Below, piece after piece: positions 7,795-16,924 of a DNA stretch of 22,228 bases (its first letter is position 1; each line of letters begins with the position of its first letter). The stretch lies in the NCBI GenBank assembly GCA_025455665.1, contig JALOMC010000009.1, forward strand, positions 1-22,228, given 5' to 3'. Under the pieces are notes generated by a model. That model saw only the letters and a program-made list of their open reading frames with translations, was not told the DNA's origin and did not search any database. This DNA is from Chitinophagaceae bacterium (GTDB lineage Bacteria > Bacteroidota > Bacteroidia > Chitinophagales > Chitinophagaceae). Both the position numbers and the translations under genes were made by a program.

Positions 7795-7819
7795 TTTTTG
7801 AATTTTTTTAATTCAAAAA
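7795..7819. promoter_or_regulatory. Perfect 10-bp inverted repeat, probable MarR operator
   Basis: TTTTTGAATT (7795-7804) and AATTCAAAAA (7810-7819) are exact reverse complements separated by five T. The pair sits 20 bp from the MarR start and 104 bp before the TonB receptor start. The A/T-rich dyad with a central AATT-type core is the size and style of known MarR sites. A terminator is unlikely: neither flanking gene ends here and the two genes diverge. Confidence 0.72.
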
Positions 7820-7923
7820 TGAACTTTAAGAAGGTTGACGGGTTTTTCTTTGCACCGCCTGCTACCAACAGTACCAAAGCGAAATGGTTGGCAGCAGCGC
7901 TATACAGCTTTCAACACCAAACT

Positions 7924-10380
7924 ATGATAACCACGCTACTGAAGAAATGGATGTTTGCCCTGGTGGGCAATCTGCTGACCATCACACTATTAGCCCAAAG
8001 TGGTGCTGTACTCTCCGGCACCGCCACCGACAAAAACACCCAAAAGCCGCTGGCGGGCGTGAATGTACTGCTACAGCCCGGCGGCAAGGGCACCACTACC
8101 GATTCGCTGGGCACTTTCCGGTTGCGGGGGCTGGCGCCGGGTACGTATAGCCTGCAGCTGACAACCGTAGGCTACCAAACTGTGACGCTGCCCAACCTGG
8201 TACTGAATACCGGCAACGAAACCAACCTGAATATAGAACTGGAACAATCGGTGAGCCAACTGACCGATGTGGTAGTGAGTGGCCGCCGCAACAGCGTGAA
8301 GGCTACCAGCCTGGAAAGCCCGCTGAGTGTGCAGCGCCTGACCACGGAAGAAATAAAAGCCAACCCTGGCGGCAATTTCGATATCAGCAGGGTGATTCAA
8401 TCGCTACCGGGTGTAGGCGGTGGCGTAGGGGGCGGCGGGTTTCGAAACGACATTATCATTCGCGGCGGCGCCCCCAGCGAAAACGTTTTCTATCTGGATG
8501 GTATTGAAATTCCCATCATCAATCACTTTGCTACACAGGGTGCGGGTGGCGGGCCACAAGGCATCCTCAATGTGAGCTTTATTGAAGACGTGAAGCTCAG
8601 CACCTCGGCATTTGATGCCCGCTACGACAATACACTGAGCAGCGTATTTCAATTCAAACAGAAAAACGGCAACCCCAACCGATTGCAGGGCAATTTCAGG
8701 TTGAGTGGTACCGAAGCGGCAGCCACCTTTGATGGCCCGCTTAGCAAAAACACCACTTTTCTGGCATCGGCCCGGCGTAGCTATCTGCAGCTACTGTTTT
8801 CAGCACTCGACTTGCCCATCCGCCCCAATTATTGGGACTTTCAGTTTAAAACCACCACCAAACTGAACAAGAAAACGACCCTGAGCTTTTTGGGCGTTGG
8901 CGCCATTGACGAGTTCAGCTTTGCGGCACCCAAAGAGGCCACGCCAGAGAAGTTGTATGCCATTAACAGCAGCCCCAGCATCAACCAATGGAGCTATACC
9001 GTAGGCGCCACGCTGAAGCGCCTGACTAAAAGTGGCTTCTGGAATTTATCGGTGAGCCGCAACACGTTGGATAACCAGGCGGACCGATTTGAAGACAACC
9101 AGCAGCCGACCGAAAGCCAGCGGACCCTGCGCATACAAAGCCGTGAAACCGAAAACAAACTGCGCTTTGATGTGACCAGCAATTTTGATGGCTGGAAATT
9201 GAGCTACGGTGCTGTGGCACAGCTGGTACAGTTTGACAACAGTTTCTTTCAGCGCTTTAGGCCACAGGTAACCGATGAGCAGGGCAACGTGATACAGGCC
9301 GCCCAAACCCTGAATGCCGCCAGCGACCTGAACATGTTGCGCTATGGCGCATTTATACAAGCGGGCAAGCGCATTTTAAATGACCGACTGGCCCTGAGTG
9401 CCGGCCTGCGTGCCGATGCCAACGACCTGGGCAACAGCGAAGGCAACCCACTGAAACAGTTGAGCCCCCGTATAAGTGCCAGCTATGCGCTGAGCAGCAA
9501 GTGGAACCTGAGTGCCAGCTACGGCATGTACTACCGCCTGCCCAGCTACACACAGCTGGCCTATACGCAAATGATGAATAGCAACCTGCTGGTAAACCCA
9601 GGCAAGTACATCAGAAGTGTACACTACGTAGCAGGTGTGGAATACCTGCCCAGCAATGCCACCCGCTTTACGCTGGAAGGCTTTTACAAACGCTATAGCA
9701 ACTACCCTGTAAGTACGCTGGATGGTGTAAGCCTGGCCAACAAAGGCACCGATTTTGGCGCCGTGGGCAATGAGCCGGTGACGCAAAATGGCAAGGGCCG
9801 CGTATTTGGCTTCGAGTTTTTTGCGCAGCAAAAACTAACCAAGCGCTTTTTTGGCATCCTCAGCTATACTTTTTACCGGAGCGAGTTTACCGACCTGTCG
9901 GGCCGCTACCTGCGAGCCAATTGGGACAACCAGCACCTGCTGAGCCTGACATGGGGCTACAAATTCAATCGCAATTGGGAATTGGGCCTCAAATTTCGGT
10001 ACCAGGGTCGTGCTCCGTTCACGCCATTTGACATGACAGCCAGCCAGCTCAACTTTCTGACCCTGGGCAATGGCATACTGGACTTTAGCCGCACCAATAG
10101 CCAGGAACTGCCCGCTTTTCATGCCAGCGATGTACGCATCGATAAGAAATGGAACTTCCGCCGGTTCACGTTCGACCTGTTTTTGGATGTACAAAACTGG
10201 TACGGTGCCCGCAACCCCGGGCTGCCGCAATACAGTTTTCGCCGTACGGCCGACAACAGTGCCTTTCAAACCACCGATGGCCAGCCCATCAGGCCCAACG
10301 GCAGCAATGGCATCCCGGTACTATTGCCCAACGATGACATCAGTATATTGCCCACCATCGGGTTTATCGTAGAGTTTTAA
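7924..10380 (+). CDS. TonB-dependent outer-membrane receptor
   Basis: This 818-residue receptor imports an unidentified ligand across the outer membrane using TonB energy. The start at 7924 gives a signal peptide (about residues 1-24, LTITLLAQ). Residues 29-107 form a carboxypeptidase-regulatory-like beta sandwich (VNVLLQPGGKGTTTDSLGTF). The plug domain follows, with RVIQSLPGVGGGVGGG and IIIRGGAPSENVFYLDGIE, then the beta-barrel ending in FIVEF, where the terminal Phe suits outer-membrane assembly. It is shorter than SusC proteins (about 1000 residues) and no SusD follows, so it is not a typical glycan uptake pair. A terminator lies at 10410-10437. The divergent MarR-type gene is the likely regulator. 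Confidence 0.92.
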   Translation: MITTLLKKWMFALVGNLLTITLLAQSGAVLSGTATDKNTQKPLAGVNVLLQPGGKGTTTDSLGTFRLRGLAPGTYSLQLTTVGYQTVTLPNLVLNTGNETNLNIELEQSVSQLTDVVVSGRRNSVKATSLESPLSVQRLTTEEIKANPGGNFDISRVIQSLPGVGGGVGGGGFRNDIIIRGGAPSENVFYLDGIEIPIINHFATQGAGGGPQGILNVSFIEDVKLSTSAFDARYDNTLSSVFQFKQKNGNPNRLQGNFRLSGTEAAATFDGPLSKNTTFLASARRSYLQLLFSALDLPIRPNYWDFQFKTTTKLNKKTTLSFLGVGAIDEFSFAAPKEATPEKLYAINSSPSINQWSYTVGATLKRLTKSGFWNLSVSRNTLDNQADRFEDNQQPTESQRTLRIQSRETENKLRFDVTSNFDGWKLSYGAVAQLVQFDNSFFQRFRPQVTDEQGNVIQAAQTLNAASDLNMLRYGAFIQAGKRILNDRLALSAGLRADANDLGNSEGNPLKQLSPRISASYALSSKWNLSASYGMYYRLPSYTQLAYTQMMNSNLLVNPGKYIRSVHYVAGVEYLPSNATRFTLEGFYKRYSNYPVSTLDGVSLANKGTDFGAVGNEPVTQNGKGRVFGFEFFAQQKLTKRFFGILSYTFYRSEFTDLSGRYLRANWDNQHLLSLTWGYKFNRNWELGLKFRYQGRAPFTPFDMTASQLNFLTLGNGILDFSRTNSQELPAFHASDVRIDKKWNFRRFTFDLFLDVQNWYGARNPGLPQYSFRRTADNSAFQTTDGQPIRPNGSNGIPVLLPNDDISILPTIGFIVEF

Positions 10381-10409
10381 CCAACGGTTATACATCAAAC
10401 AAAAGAAAG

Positions 10410-10437
10410 CCCTGTGCCCGCTGGTGCAGGGTTTTTT
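10410..10437 (+). terminator. Rho-independent terminator of the TonB receptor gene
   Basis: CCCTGTGCC (10410-10418) pairs with GGTGCAGGG (10423-10431) through nine positions, two of them G-U wobbles, around a CGCT loop. It is followed by six T at 10432-10437, and A-rich sequence precedes the stem. It is 29 bp after the receptor stop. Confidence 0.85.
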
Positions 10438-10574
10438 GTTGCTGCTGCCCTATGATCATACACTTCACGGTATTAAAACTACACTTCACGCCAAAACAGC
10501 TACAACTCACAGGAACCCCCTCATCGCTTGCACAGCAATTGCGTTATAAATGCCAAACAAAACACTTGCGAACT

Positions 10575-11543
10575 ATGAAACGTTTCACCCGCTCCTTTTC
10601 GATGCTGGCATTGGCAGCCGGCGCAGCACTCACTTTTAGTGCCTGCAAAAAAGACAAGCAAGAAGAACCTAACACGGTAGTGAATGCTGTAGTGAACAAT
10701 GGCTATAGCACACTGGCTACGCTGGTAACCAACGCCGGTTTGATAGACACCCTGAACGGTACTGGTCCTTTCACAGTGTTTGCGCCACAAAACAGTGCCT
10801 TTACCGGCGTAACTGCCCCCACCGGCGCTGCGCTGCGCAACCTGCTGCAGTACCACGTCATTCGCGGTACGGTTGGTGGTTCGGTCCTTACCGCACAGCA
10901 AGCGATTGCCCTGAGCAACGGTAATCTGGTTCGTTTAGCGACGATGAACGGCGACTCGGTATTTGTGCGTGCCAGCAGCTCGGCCGGCGTATTTATAAAT
11001 GGTGTACAAGTGGTACAGCCCGACCTGAGCGCTAATAACGGTGTGGTGCATGGCATCAACCGCATTTTGATGCCCCCGGTCGGCAACATCGTACAAACAG
11101 CGCAGGCTACCCCCGGCTTCGATTCGCTGGTAAAAGCAGTAGTACGCGTAAGTACAGGTGCTACCGGCGCCGACAATATTTTGGAGGTACTGAGCACTAC
11201 CAACGGCCTGACCGTGTTTGCCCCCACCAATGCGGCCTTCCAGGCACTATTTGCCAATGCTGCCTTCCCTTTCCGCAATATTGATGCCATTCCGGTGGGT
11301 ACGCTGCGCACCGTACTGCGCCACCACGTAGTTAATGCACGTGCCTTTAGCAACGACCTGCGCAATGGCAACCTGGCCATGGCCAATGGCAGCAATGCCG
11401 TGGTAGCCGGTGTAGGTGGTGCTGCCATCACCATCAGTGGTAGCGGTACCGTGTTCAACAATGGTGCAGCTGGTATTGCCCTTACCAACATCATGGCCCG
11501 CAATGGCGTGTTGCACGTTATTGATCGGGTGATCATTCCTTAA
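10575..11543 (+). CDS. Lipoprotein with two fasciclin (FAS1) domains
   Basis: This 322-residue protein has lipobox FSAC with Cys24 followed by KKDKQEE, which suggests outer-membrane anchoring. Two FAS1 repeats follow (about residues 40-170 and 180-322). Each has the H1-type motif FTVFAPQNSAF or LTVFAPTNAAF and the H2-type ending GVVHGINRILMPP or GVLHVIDRVIIP. FAS1 domains mediate adhesion or matrix contact; no enzymatic role is implied. I start it at 10575 because this gives the lipoprotein signal, rather than the in-frame ATG at 10452. A strong hairpin (11560-11597) follows the stop, so it is probably transcribed alone. The LytS-like gene downstream begins 70 bp after its stop. Confidence 0.92.
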   Translation: MKRFTRSFSMLALAAGAALTFSACKKDKQEEPNTVVNAVVNNGYSTLATLVTNAGLIDTLNGTGPFTVFAPQNSAFTGVTAPTGAALRNLLQYHVIRGTVGGSVLTAQQAIALSNGNLVRLATMNGDSVFVRASSSAGVFINGVQVVQPDLSANNGVVHGINRILMPPVGNIVQTAQATPGFDSLVKAVVRVSTGATGADNILEVLSTTNGLTVFAPTNAAFQALFANAAFPFRNIDAIPVGTLRTVLRHHVVNARAFSNDLRNGNLAMANGSNAVVAGVGGAAITISGSGTVFNNGAAGIALTNIMARNGVLHVIDRVIIP

Positions 11544-11559
11544 TAAAGCAGACCTTACT

Positions 11560-11597
11560 CAAAGTTTCGGGCGCCGAACCAGGCACCCGAAACTTTG
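11560..11597 (+). terminator. Long hairpin, probable terminator after the fasciclin gene
   Basis: CAAAGTTTCGGGCGCC (11560-11575) and GGCACCCGAAACTTTG (11582-11597) pair at 15 of 16 positions around a 6-nt loop, followed only by TTT. The short U tract makes termination less certain; a bidirectional or attenuator role is possible because the sensor kinase starts 17 bp further on. Confidence 0.7.
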
Positions 11598-11613
11598 TTT
11601 ATAACGAACTGTT

Positions 11614-12678
11614 ATGTTGTTTTTCAACCATCGCTATCGCTATTGGTTCATTGCAGGGCTCTCGCTGTACACCTACGCCAGCACCGAGTTTTGCAATGTG
11701 TACCATTACTTTCAGATGCCTGTGCATTGGTACACGGCACTGGGTAGCATAGCGGTGATCACCCTGGCCACCTGGGAGGCCGGTCGCTGGCTGCAGCCCT
11801 GGTTTCAGCAGCTGCCAAAGGCGGAAGACCGCAATCTGCGGAACCTATTGCTGTATTTTTTGGCTTGCGGTGCCGCCAGTGCAGCAGTCACGGTTGGCGT
11901 GGTACTGGCCTTCGACGGCTTTTTTCATCACGAGCCATTGAGCCTGTACAATCCGCTGAAGCTGACCCTTACTTATGCCTTGCTCATCAACCTGCTGTTT
12001 CACCTGCTGCATGCCGTGGCCTTTTTTATGGAGCGGTACAAAAACAAACAACTGGAAGCAGAGGAACTGCTGCGCATGCACACCCAGGCCCAGTTGCAAA
12101 GCATCAAATCGCAGGTGAACCCGCACTTCCTGTTCAACAACCTGAATGTGCTGAGCGCCCTGGTGATGAAGCAAAGCGCCGATGCCAACCACTTTATCGA
12201 AGCGTTTTCGAAAGTATACCAGTACATACTGCGCAATCAGGACCGCGAACTGATTGAGCTGAAACACGAACTGGACTTTTTAGAACCGTATACCTTTTTG
12301 CTGCAGCAGCGTTTTCCGCACAGCCTGCAGCTGCATCTACAAATCGACCCCAAATATTATGGGCAGCAGGTAGTGCCGGTGGCGCTGCAAATGCTGGTAG
12401 AAAATGCTATTAAACACAATATTGCAGCACCCGACCAGCCGCTACGCATAGATATTGGCACCGAAAGTACCGACGATGAAAACGACTGTTTAGTCATAAC
12501 AAACAATTTGCAACCAAAGTTGAACAAAGCCGCCTCGGGGAATGTTGGGCTGGCGAACATTGATCAACGTTACACGCTTATCACTGGTACGCATATAACC
12601 ATTGATAATAACGGAACGCATTTCACTGTTCGCATCCCACTCATTCAAGTCAATACATATGCAGGTACTCATCGTTGA
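11614..12678 (+). CDS. LytS-type sensor histidine kinase, four membrane segments
   Basis: This 354-residue protein has four hydrophobic helices (within about residues 7-140) and then the cytoplasmic His_kinase domain: LQSIKSQVNPHFLFNNL contains the phospho-accepting His, ENAIKHN is the N box, and GNVGLANIDQRY is part of the ATP-binding G box. This is the LytS/YpdA-type (HPK7/8) family, which usually pairs with a LytTR regulator. No PAS, GAF or large periplasmic sensor is present, so the signal is probably sensed by the membrane bundle. The final 20 bp overlap the regulator gene, which makes the partnership near certain. Confidence 0.93.
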   Translation: MLFFNHRYRYWFIAGLSLYTYASTEFCNVYHYFQMPVHWYTALGSIAVITLATWEAGRWLQPWFQQLPKAEDRNLRNLLLYFLACGAASAAVTVGVVLAFDGFFHHEPLSLYNPLKLTLTYALLINLLFHLLHAVAFFMERYKNKQLEAEELLRMHTQAQLQSIKSQVNPHFLFNNLNVLSALVMKQSADANHFIEAFSKVYQYILRNQDRELIELKHELDFLEPYTFLLQQRFPHSLQLHLQIDPKYYGQQVVPVALQMLVENAIKHNIAAPDQPLRIDIGTESTDDENDCLVITNNLQPKLNKAASGNVGLANIDQRYTLITGTHITIDNNGTHFTVRIPLIQVNTYAGTHR

Positions 12679-13411
12679 AGATGAACAACTGGCCGCCGAA
12701 CGGTTGCAACAATTGCTCAGGAACTACGATGCCAATATACAGGTGCTCGACCATCTGTACAGCGTGAAGCAGGCCGTGCAATGGCTACAGCAGCACCCCC
12801 ACCCCGACTTGCTGTTTCTTGATATACAGCTGGCCGATGGCTACAGCTTTGAGATATTTAAGCAGGTGGCGTACCGACGGCCCATCATCTTTACCACGGC
12901 TTTTGATCAGTATGCGCTTGAGGCATTCAATCATCACAGCATTGCCTACCTGGTAAAGCCTGTAGACGCCCTGCAACTGGGGCAATCGCTGCAGAAATAC
13001 CGGGAGCTTTGCCAGCCATTTTCGGCTGTACAGGCGCAGCAATTGCTGCAGCAAATACAGCAACCTGCCTACAAGCGACGCTTACTGGCCCGGGTCGGTC
13101 AAAAAATGTTTTTCGTCAATTGCGACGACATTCGCTATTTCTTCGCCGATGATAAATTGGTATACCTGGTAGACAGAGAAGGCAATCGCCTGCTGGTAGA
13201 TATGACGTTGGAAAAACTGGAGAAGTGCCTGGATCCCCAGCAGTTTTTTCGACTGAACCGCAGCTACCTGGTACACCTCGATAGCATCGCCCAAATGAAG
13301 CCGCATATCAACAGCCGTATGAAGCTATGGCTACGCAGCGGTGGCAAAACCGAAGAGGTGATTATGAGCCGCGAACGGGTACCTGATTTCAAGGTTTGGG
13401 CTGAAATGTGA
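12659..13411 (+). CDS. LytTR response regulator, partner of the upstream kinase
   Basis: This 250-residue regulator starts at 12659, with VLIVEDEQ at the N-terminus, overlapping the kinase gene by 20 bp. The receiver domain has Asp55 in LLFLDIQLADG as the phospho-acceptor and Lys100 in YLVKPVDA. The C-terminal LytTR DNA-binding domain ends with FRLNRSYLVHLDSI and SRERVPDFKVW. Such regulators bind imperfect direct repeats, but the targets are not visible in this window. An ATG at 12602 in the same frame is less likely because it would lie before the receiver fold. Two bases separate its stop from the convergent DMT gene. Confidence 0.94.
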   Translation: MQVLIVEDEQLAAERLQQLLRNYDANIQVLDHLYSVKQAVQWLQQHPHPDLLFLDIQLADGYSFEIFKQVAYRRPIIFTTAFDQYALEAFNHHSIAYLVKPVDALQLGQSLQKYRELCQPFSAVQAQQLLQQIQQPAYKRRLLARVGQKMFFVNCDDIRYFFADDKLVYLVDREGNRLLVDMTLEKLEKCLDPQQFFRLNRSYLVHLDSIAQMKPHINSRMKLWLRSGGKTEEVIMSRERVPDFKVWAEM

Positions 13412-13413
13412 TA

Positions 13414-14289
13414 TCAGCGATGCCCCCGGTATACCCGCCAGGTTTGTACCGCTACCGACAGCCCAATGATGGCCAGCCCCATAAAGAAACTACTGGTCAG
13501 CTGTTTGTTTTCCTGAAAGAATACGAAAGCCAGCAAAATGCCATACACCGGCTCCAGATTGTAAGTAAGATTGAGTGTAACAGCAGACACATAGCGCAGC
13601 GCTTGCAGCTGCAAAAAGAAAGCCCATACCGTACACAGCAGGCTGAGCAGTAGCAGCCAAACCCAATCGTACCCCGCCGGCCACCAGCCATCGCCCCGGT
13701 ACCCTACATACAGCGGCGTTATCACAGATAGTACGGCCAAAGCGCCTATCATTTCCCACAGCGTCATGGCCAGGCCGCTGGTGCCAGCGTTTACCATTTG
13801 CTTATTCAGCCCCGAAAACAAGGCACTTAATGCAGCAGATAATACCCCCAGCGCAATACCCAGTTTGTATTGGCCATCGAAATGAAAAATGATATAGATA
13901 CCGGCGATGCACAAAGCACCCAGCAGTAGCTCGACCAATCGAATGCGGGTGCCACGCAGCAACGGCTCGAGCAGGGCCGAAAAAAAACCGGCCGCAGAAA
14001 AGGTAACCAGCGCAATAGATACATTGCCGTACTTGACGCTACCAAAAAAACACAACCAATGCAGCCCCACCAGGGTGCCAATACCCAGCAATTGCCAACG
14101 GGTAGCGGCTGCCAATGCCTGACCACTGCGCCGCTGCCACCAACTGACCAGCGGTAGCAAAGCCAGCACCGCCAGCAACAGGCGCCACCACACCAGGCTG
14201 GCCTCAGGCAGGCTGATGAGCTTTCCCAAGATGGCTGTAAAACCCGCCAGCAAAACTGCTATGTGCAACTTGATGAATGCCAACCGCAT
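13414..14289 (-). CDS. DMT-superfamily (EamA) transporter
   Basis: This 291-residue inner-membrane protein has about ten hydrophobic helices and two EamA repeats, the first beginning IKLHIAVLLAGFTAILGK and the second near GIALGVLSAALSALFSGL. Members export small metabolites; the substrate here is unknown. I start it at 14289 (MRLAFIKLHIAV) because family members usually begin at this point, but an ATG 12 codons earlier (14325) is also possible. It is divergent from the ABC ATPase gene across about 110 bp. Confidence 0.9.
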   Translation of the reverse strand: MRLAFIKLHIAVLLAGFTAILGKLISLPEASLVWWRLLLAVLALLPLVSWWQRRSGQALAAATRWQLLGIGTLVGLHWLCFFGSVKYGNVSIALVTFSAAGFFSALLEPLLRGTRIRLVELLLGALCIAGIYIIFHFDGQYKLGIALGVLSAALSALFSGLNKQMVNAGTSGLAMTLWEMIGALAVLSVITPLYVGYRGDGWWPAGYDWVWLLLLSLLCTVWAFFLQLQALRYVSAVTLNLTYNLEPVYGILLAFVFFQENKQLTSSFFMGLAIIGLSVAVQTWRVYRGHR

Positions 14290-14398
14290 GCGGGTAAAAG
14301 TAAGGGCAATCCCGCTGTTGAGCATTTCTGGATAGAAGAAACAAACCGGACGAAGCCGCAGCGTATTATTGCAATCAATTCAGGAAAAACTGCTGCAC

Positions 14399-15169
14399 AT
14401 GGAGCCCATGATTGTGATAAAAAACCTGTGGAAAAGCTACCAGCATACACCGGTATTGAAAGGAATAGACCTGACCGTGATGCCGGGCCAGGTAATAGGC
14501 TATATAGGCCCGAATGGCGCCGGCAAAAGCACTACCGTAAAAATTCTTTGCGGCCTGCTGGCCGACTTTGAGGGGGAAGTGTGGGTAGCCGGCTACAACC
14601 TGCGCCAGCAGCCCCTGGAAGTAAAAAAGCAAATCGGCTTTATACCCGAACTGGCCGATCTGTATGAAACGCTGACCCCCCACGAATTTTTACACTTCAT
14701 GGCGGCGCTGTATGGCATGCCGGCCGGGCTGGCCGAGCAGCGTATGCAGCGCATGCTCGCCGCCTTTGGCCTGCAAGATCATATACACCAGCGCATGGAC
14801 ACTTTTAGCAAAGGCATGCGCCAAAAAGTACTCATCACCTCGGGCCTGCTGCACAATCCCAATATCATCATCATGGATGAGCCGCTGAGTGGCCTCGACG
14901 CTAACAGTGTCATCATTGTAAAAGAGCTGATCAGTAAGCTGGCCGCTGAAGGCAAAACCATTTTTTACTGCAGCCATATGATGGATGTGGTAGAAAAAGT
15001 GAGCGACCGCATTGTACTGATCAACGACGGGCAGGTAGTAGCCGACGGCAGTTTTGAGCAACTGAAAGCCCAACAAGGCAACCAAAGCCTCGAAAGAATT
15101 TTTGCTAACCTGACGGCCAACAGCAGCCTCGACCAGGCTGCCACCGACCTGATGGATGCATTTAAATAA
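14399..15169 (+). CDS. ABC transporter ATP-binding protein
   Basis: This 256-residue ATPase has Walker A GPNGAGKST, an ABC signature FSKGMRQK, Walker B NIIIMDEP and the switch His in YCSHMMDVV. The start could be 14399 or 14408 (MIVIKNL). In the Q-loop region the sequence is IGFIPELADLYETLTPHE, typical of ABC-2-type export ATPases. The membrane partner starts 23 bp downstream, so these two form one transporter, probably exporting an antibiotic, lipid or polysaccharide-like compound; the substrate is not evident. Confidence 0.95.
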   Translation: MEPMIVIKNLWKSYQHTPVLKGIDLTVMPGQVIGYIGPNGAGKSTTVKILCGLLADFEGEVWVAGYNLRQQPLEVKKQIGFIPELADLYETLTPHEFLHFMAALYGMPAGLAEQRMQRMLAAFGLQDHIHQRMDTFSKGMRQKVLITSGLLHNPNIIIMDEPLSGLDANSVIIVKELISKLAAEGKTIFYCSHMMDVVEKVSDRIVLINDGQVVADGSFEQLKAQQGNQSLERIFANLTANSSLDQAATDLMDAFK

Positions 15170-15192
15170 CACACCGCACCAGCCAGCTTTGT

Positions 15193-16914
15193 ATGAATAA
15201 ACTGAACATGATTAACCGAGGGCTGCTGAATGCTGTATTGTGGCCCGCAGCGCTGTACAAGCGTGCTGGCGCCGATACCAGCCTGCTGCGTACCATCCTT
15301 ACGTACAAGCTGACGATGGACGATCGCAGGCCGAACACCTTTCACCGCACCAGTCAGCAGCGCCAGGAAAAACCAGTAAGCACCGCTACCATTGGCACCA
15401 TGCTACTGGCAGCGGCCATAGGCTTGCTATTCATCGTCAGCTTTTTTGTCTCGGCCGATGCACTTACGGCTGCTGTGCTTTATTTCAGCATGCTCATCGT
15501 TATGCTGGCACTTACCCTCATCACCGATTTTACCAATGTGCTCATCGATGTGCGGGACAACTTCATCATTTTGCCCAAGCCGGTAAACGATGCCACCTTC
15601 ATCATTTCCCGCATTCTGCACATCACCATCCATGTGTGCAAAATCATCCTGCCCATGTCGATTCCGGGCATTATCACTGTCATTTTTCGCTATCACCCGG
15701 CTGCGGCTATTGCCTTGTTTGCAGGCATCTTGCTGGCTACTGTGTTTACCATTTTCCTCATCAATGTATTGTACCTGCTGGTGCTTCGTTTCTCCTCGCC
15801 GGAGCGTTTCAAAAATATCATCGCCGGTATTCAGATAGCTTTTGCCGTCATCATATACGCAGCCTATCAGCTGGTGCCCCGCCTTTTTTCGGACACTGCC
15901 ATGAACAATACCGAGGTAGGCTACAATGGCCTGTGGCTGCTGGCACCTCCTTATTGGTTTGCTGCCATTTTCAAACTGGCAGCGCAGCCGCTGCTGCGGC
16001 CCATCCTGCTGGTAGCTATTGGCCTTGCCATCCTGATGCCCATCCTGGGCATTTGGCTGGTGTCCCGCTACTTTGCCCCCACCTTTAATAGGAAGCTAGG
16101 GCAAATAGCCGGCAGCAGCGGCGAAGCCAAACCTGCTGCCAAAGCTGCTATTACTGCCCGCCCAAAGTATAGTCAGCTACTCAGCCGCCTGATTACCAGC
16201 CCGGGGCTGGAGCGGGAGAGTTTTTTATTTAATTGGAAAATGATGTTGCGCAACCGCGATTTCAAATTGAAGGTGTACCCCGGCATTGGCTATTTTCTGG
16301 TGCTGGCCATTATGCCCATTATCCGCAGCAACAAGGGGATTGATGGCTTTCTGGCATCATTGCAGCTGACCGAAAGCGGAAGTCGTTTCAGCATCGTTGT
16401 GATGCTATACATGTCGGGGTTTGTAGTAGTTACCAGCTTGCAGCAATTGGCATTCAGCGATTTTTTTAAAGCCGGATGGATTTTTCGATCGACACCGGTA
16501 GCGGTACCCGGCCCTATTCAGGCAGGTGCTGCCAAGGCTGCTATTGCGCAGTTTTTTATACCGGCCTTTACTTTGGTCAGCCTGCCGTTGCTTATCATCA
16601 ACGGATGGCCTATGCTGGTACACCTGCTTACTGCATTTGGCAGCCTTAGCCTGCTATGTGCCGCCGTGAGTATTGCCGGCGAGCAGTACCTGCCATGGTC
16701 GGCACCGGCCAATAAGCAGAACCAGGGTGGGTCGGTACTGATAGCATTAATGCTACTCTTCGGACTGGCCATTTTGGGCGTGATACACGGCCTGCTCTTT
16801 CACTTCCCACTGATACTAACTGGTATAGGTGTAGCGGGCATTGCAGGCACCTGGCTCATTTTCCGCAGCCTCAAACAATACAGCTGGAAACGCATCAGCA
16901 CGTACCGCTATTAA
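15193..16914 (+). CDS. Polytopic membrane protein, probable permease of the ABC transporter
   Basis: This 573-residue protein has about eleven to thirteen hydrophobic segments (residues 66-300 and 362-565) and a charged linker between (SSGEAKPAAKAA and a tract to about residue 345). It does not show the simple six-helix ABC-2 permease form, and looks like a double-length protein. Its position 23 bp after the ATPase is the main evidence for its role. I cannot name the substrate or a precise family. It ends 10 bp from the convergent glycosyltransferase gene. Confidence 0.82.
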   Translation: MNKLNMINRGLLNAVLWPAALYKRAGADTSLLRTILTYKLTMDDRRPNTFHRTSQQRQEKPVSTATIGTMLLAAAIGLLFIVSFFVSADALTAAVLYFSMLIVMLALTLITDFTNVLIDVRDNFIILPKPVNDATFIISRILHITIHVCKIILPMSIPGIITVIFRYHPAAAIALFAGILLATVFTIFLINVLYLLVLRFSSPERFKNIIAGIQIAFAVIIYAAYQLVPRLFSDTAMNNTEVGYNGLWLLAPPYWFAAIFKLAAQPLLRPILLVAIGLAILMPILGIWLVSRYFAPTFNRKLGQIAGSSGEAKPAAKAAITARPKYSQLLSRLITSPGLERESFLFNWKMMLRNRDFKLKVYPGIGYFLVLAIMPIIRSNKGIDGFLASLQLTESGSRFSIVVMLYMSGFVVVTSLQQLAFSDFFKAGWIFRSTPVAVPGPIQAGAAKAAIAQFFIPAFTLVSLPLLIINGWPMLVHLLTAFGSLSLLCAAVSIAGEQYLPWSAPANKQNQGGSVLIALMLLFGLAILGVIHGLLFHFPLILTGIGVAGIAGTWLIFRSLKQYSWKRISTYRY

Positions 16915-16924
16915 ACGAGAAACC

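Noticed and set aside
7774..7923. Upstream N-terminal extension of the TonB receptor
   Set aside because: The extra 50 residues would overlap the regulator start and the inverted repeat and precede the signal peptide, which begins at 7924.
10703..11536. Minus-strand 277-codon reading frame
   Set aside because: It is the antisense of the fasciclin domains and is low-complexity Thr/Ala/Pro-rich.
15240..16088. Plus-strand 282-codon frame inside the ABC membrane gene
   Set aside because: It is an out-of-frame shadow rich in His and Cys, while the other frame has regular hydrophobic helices.
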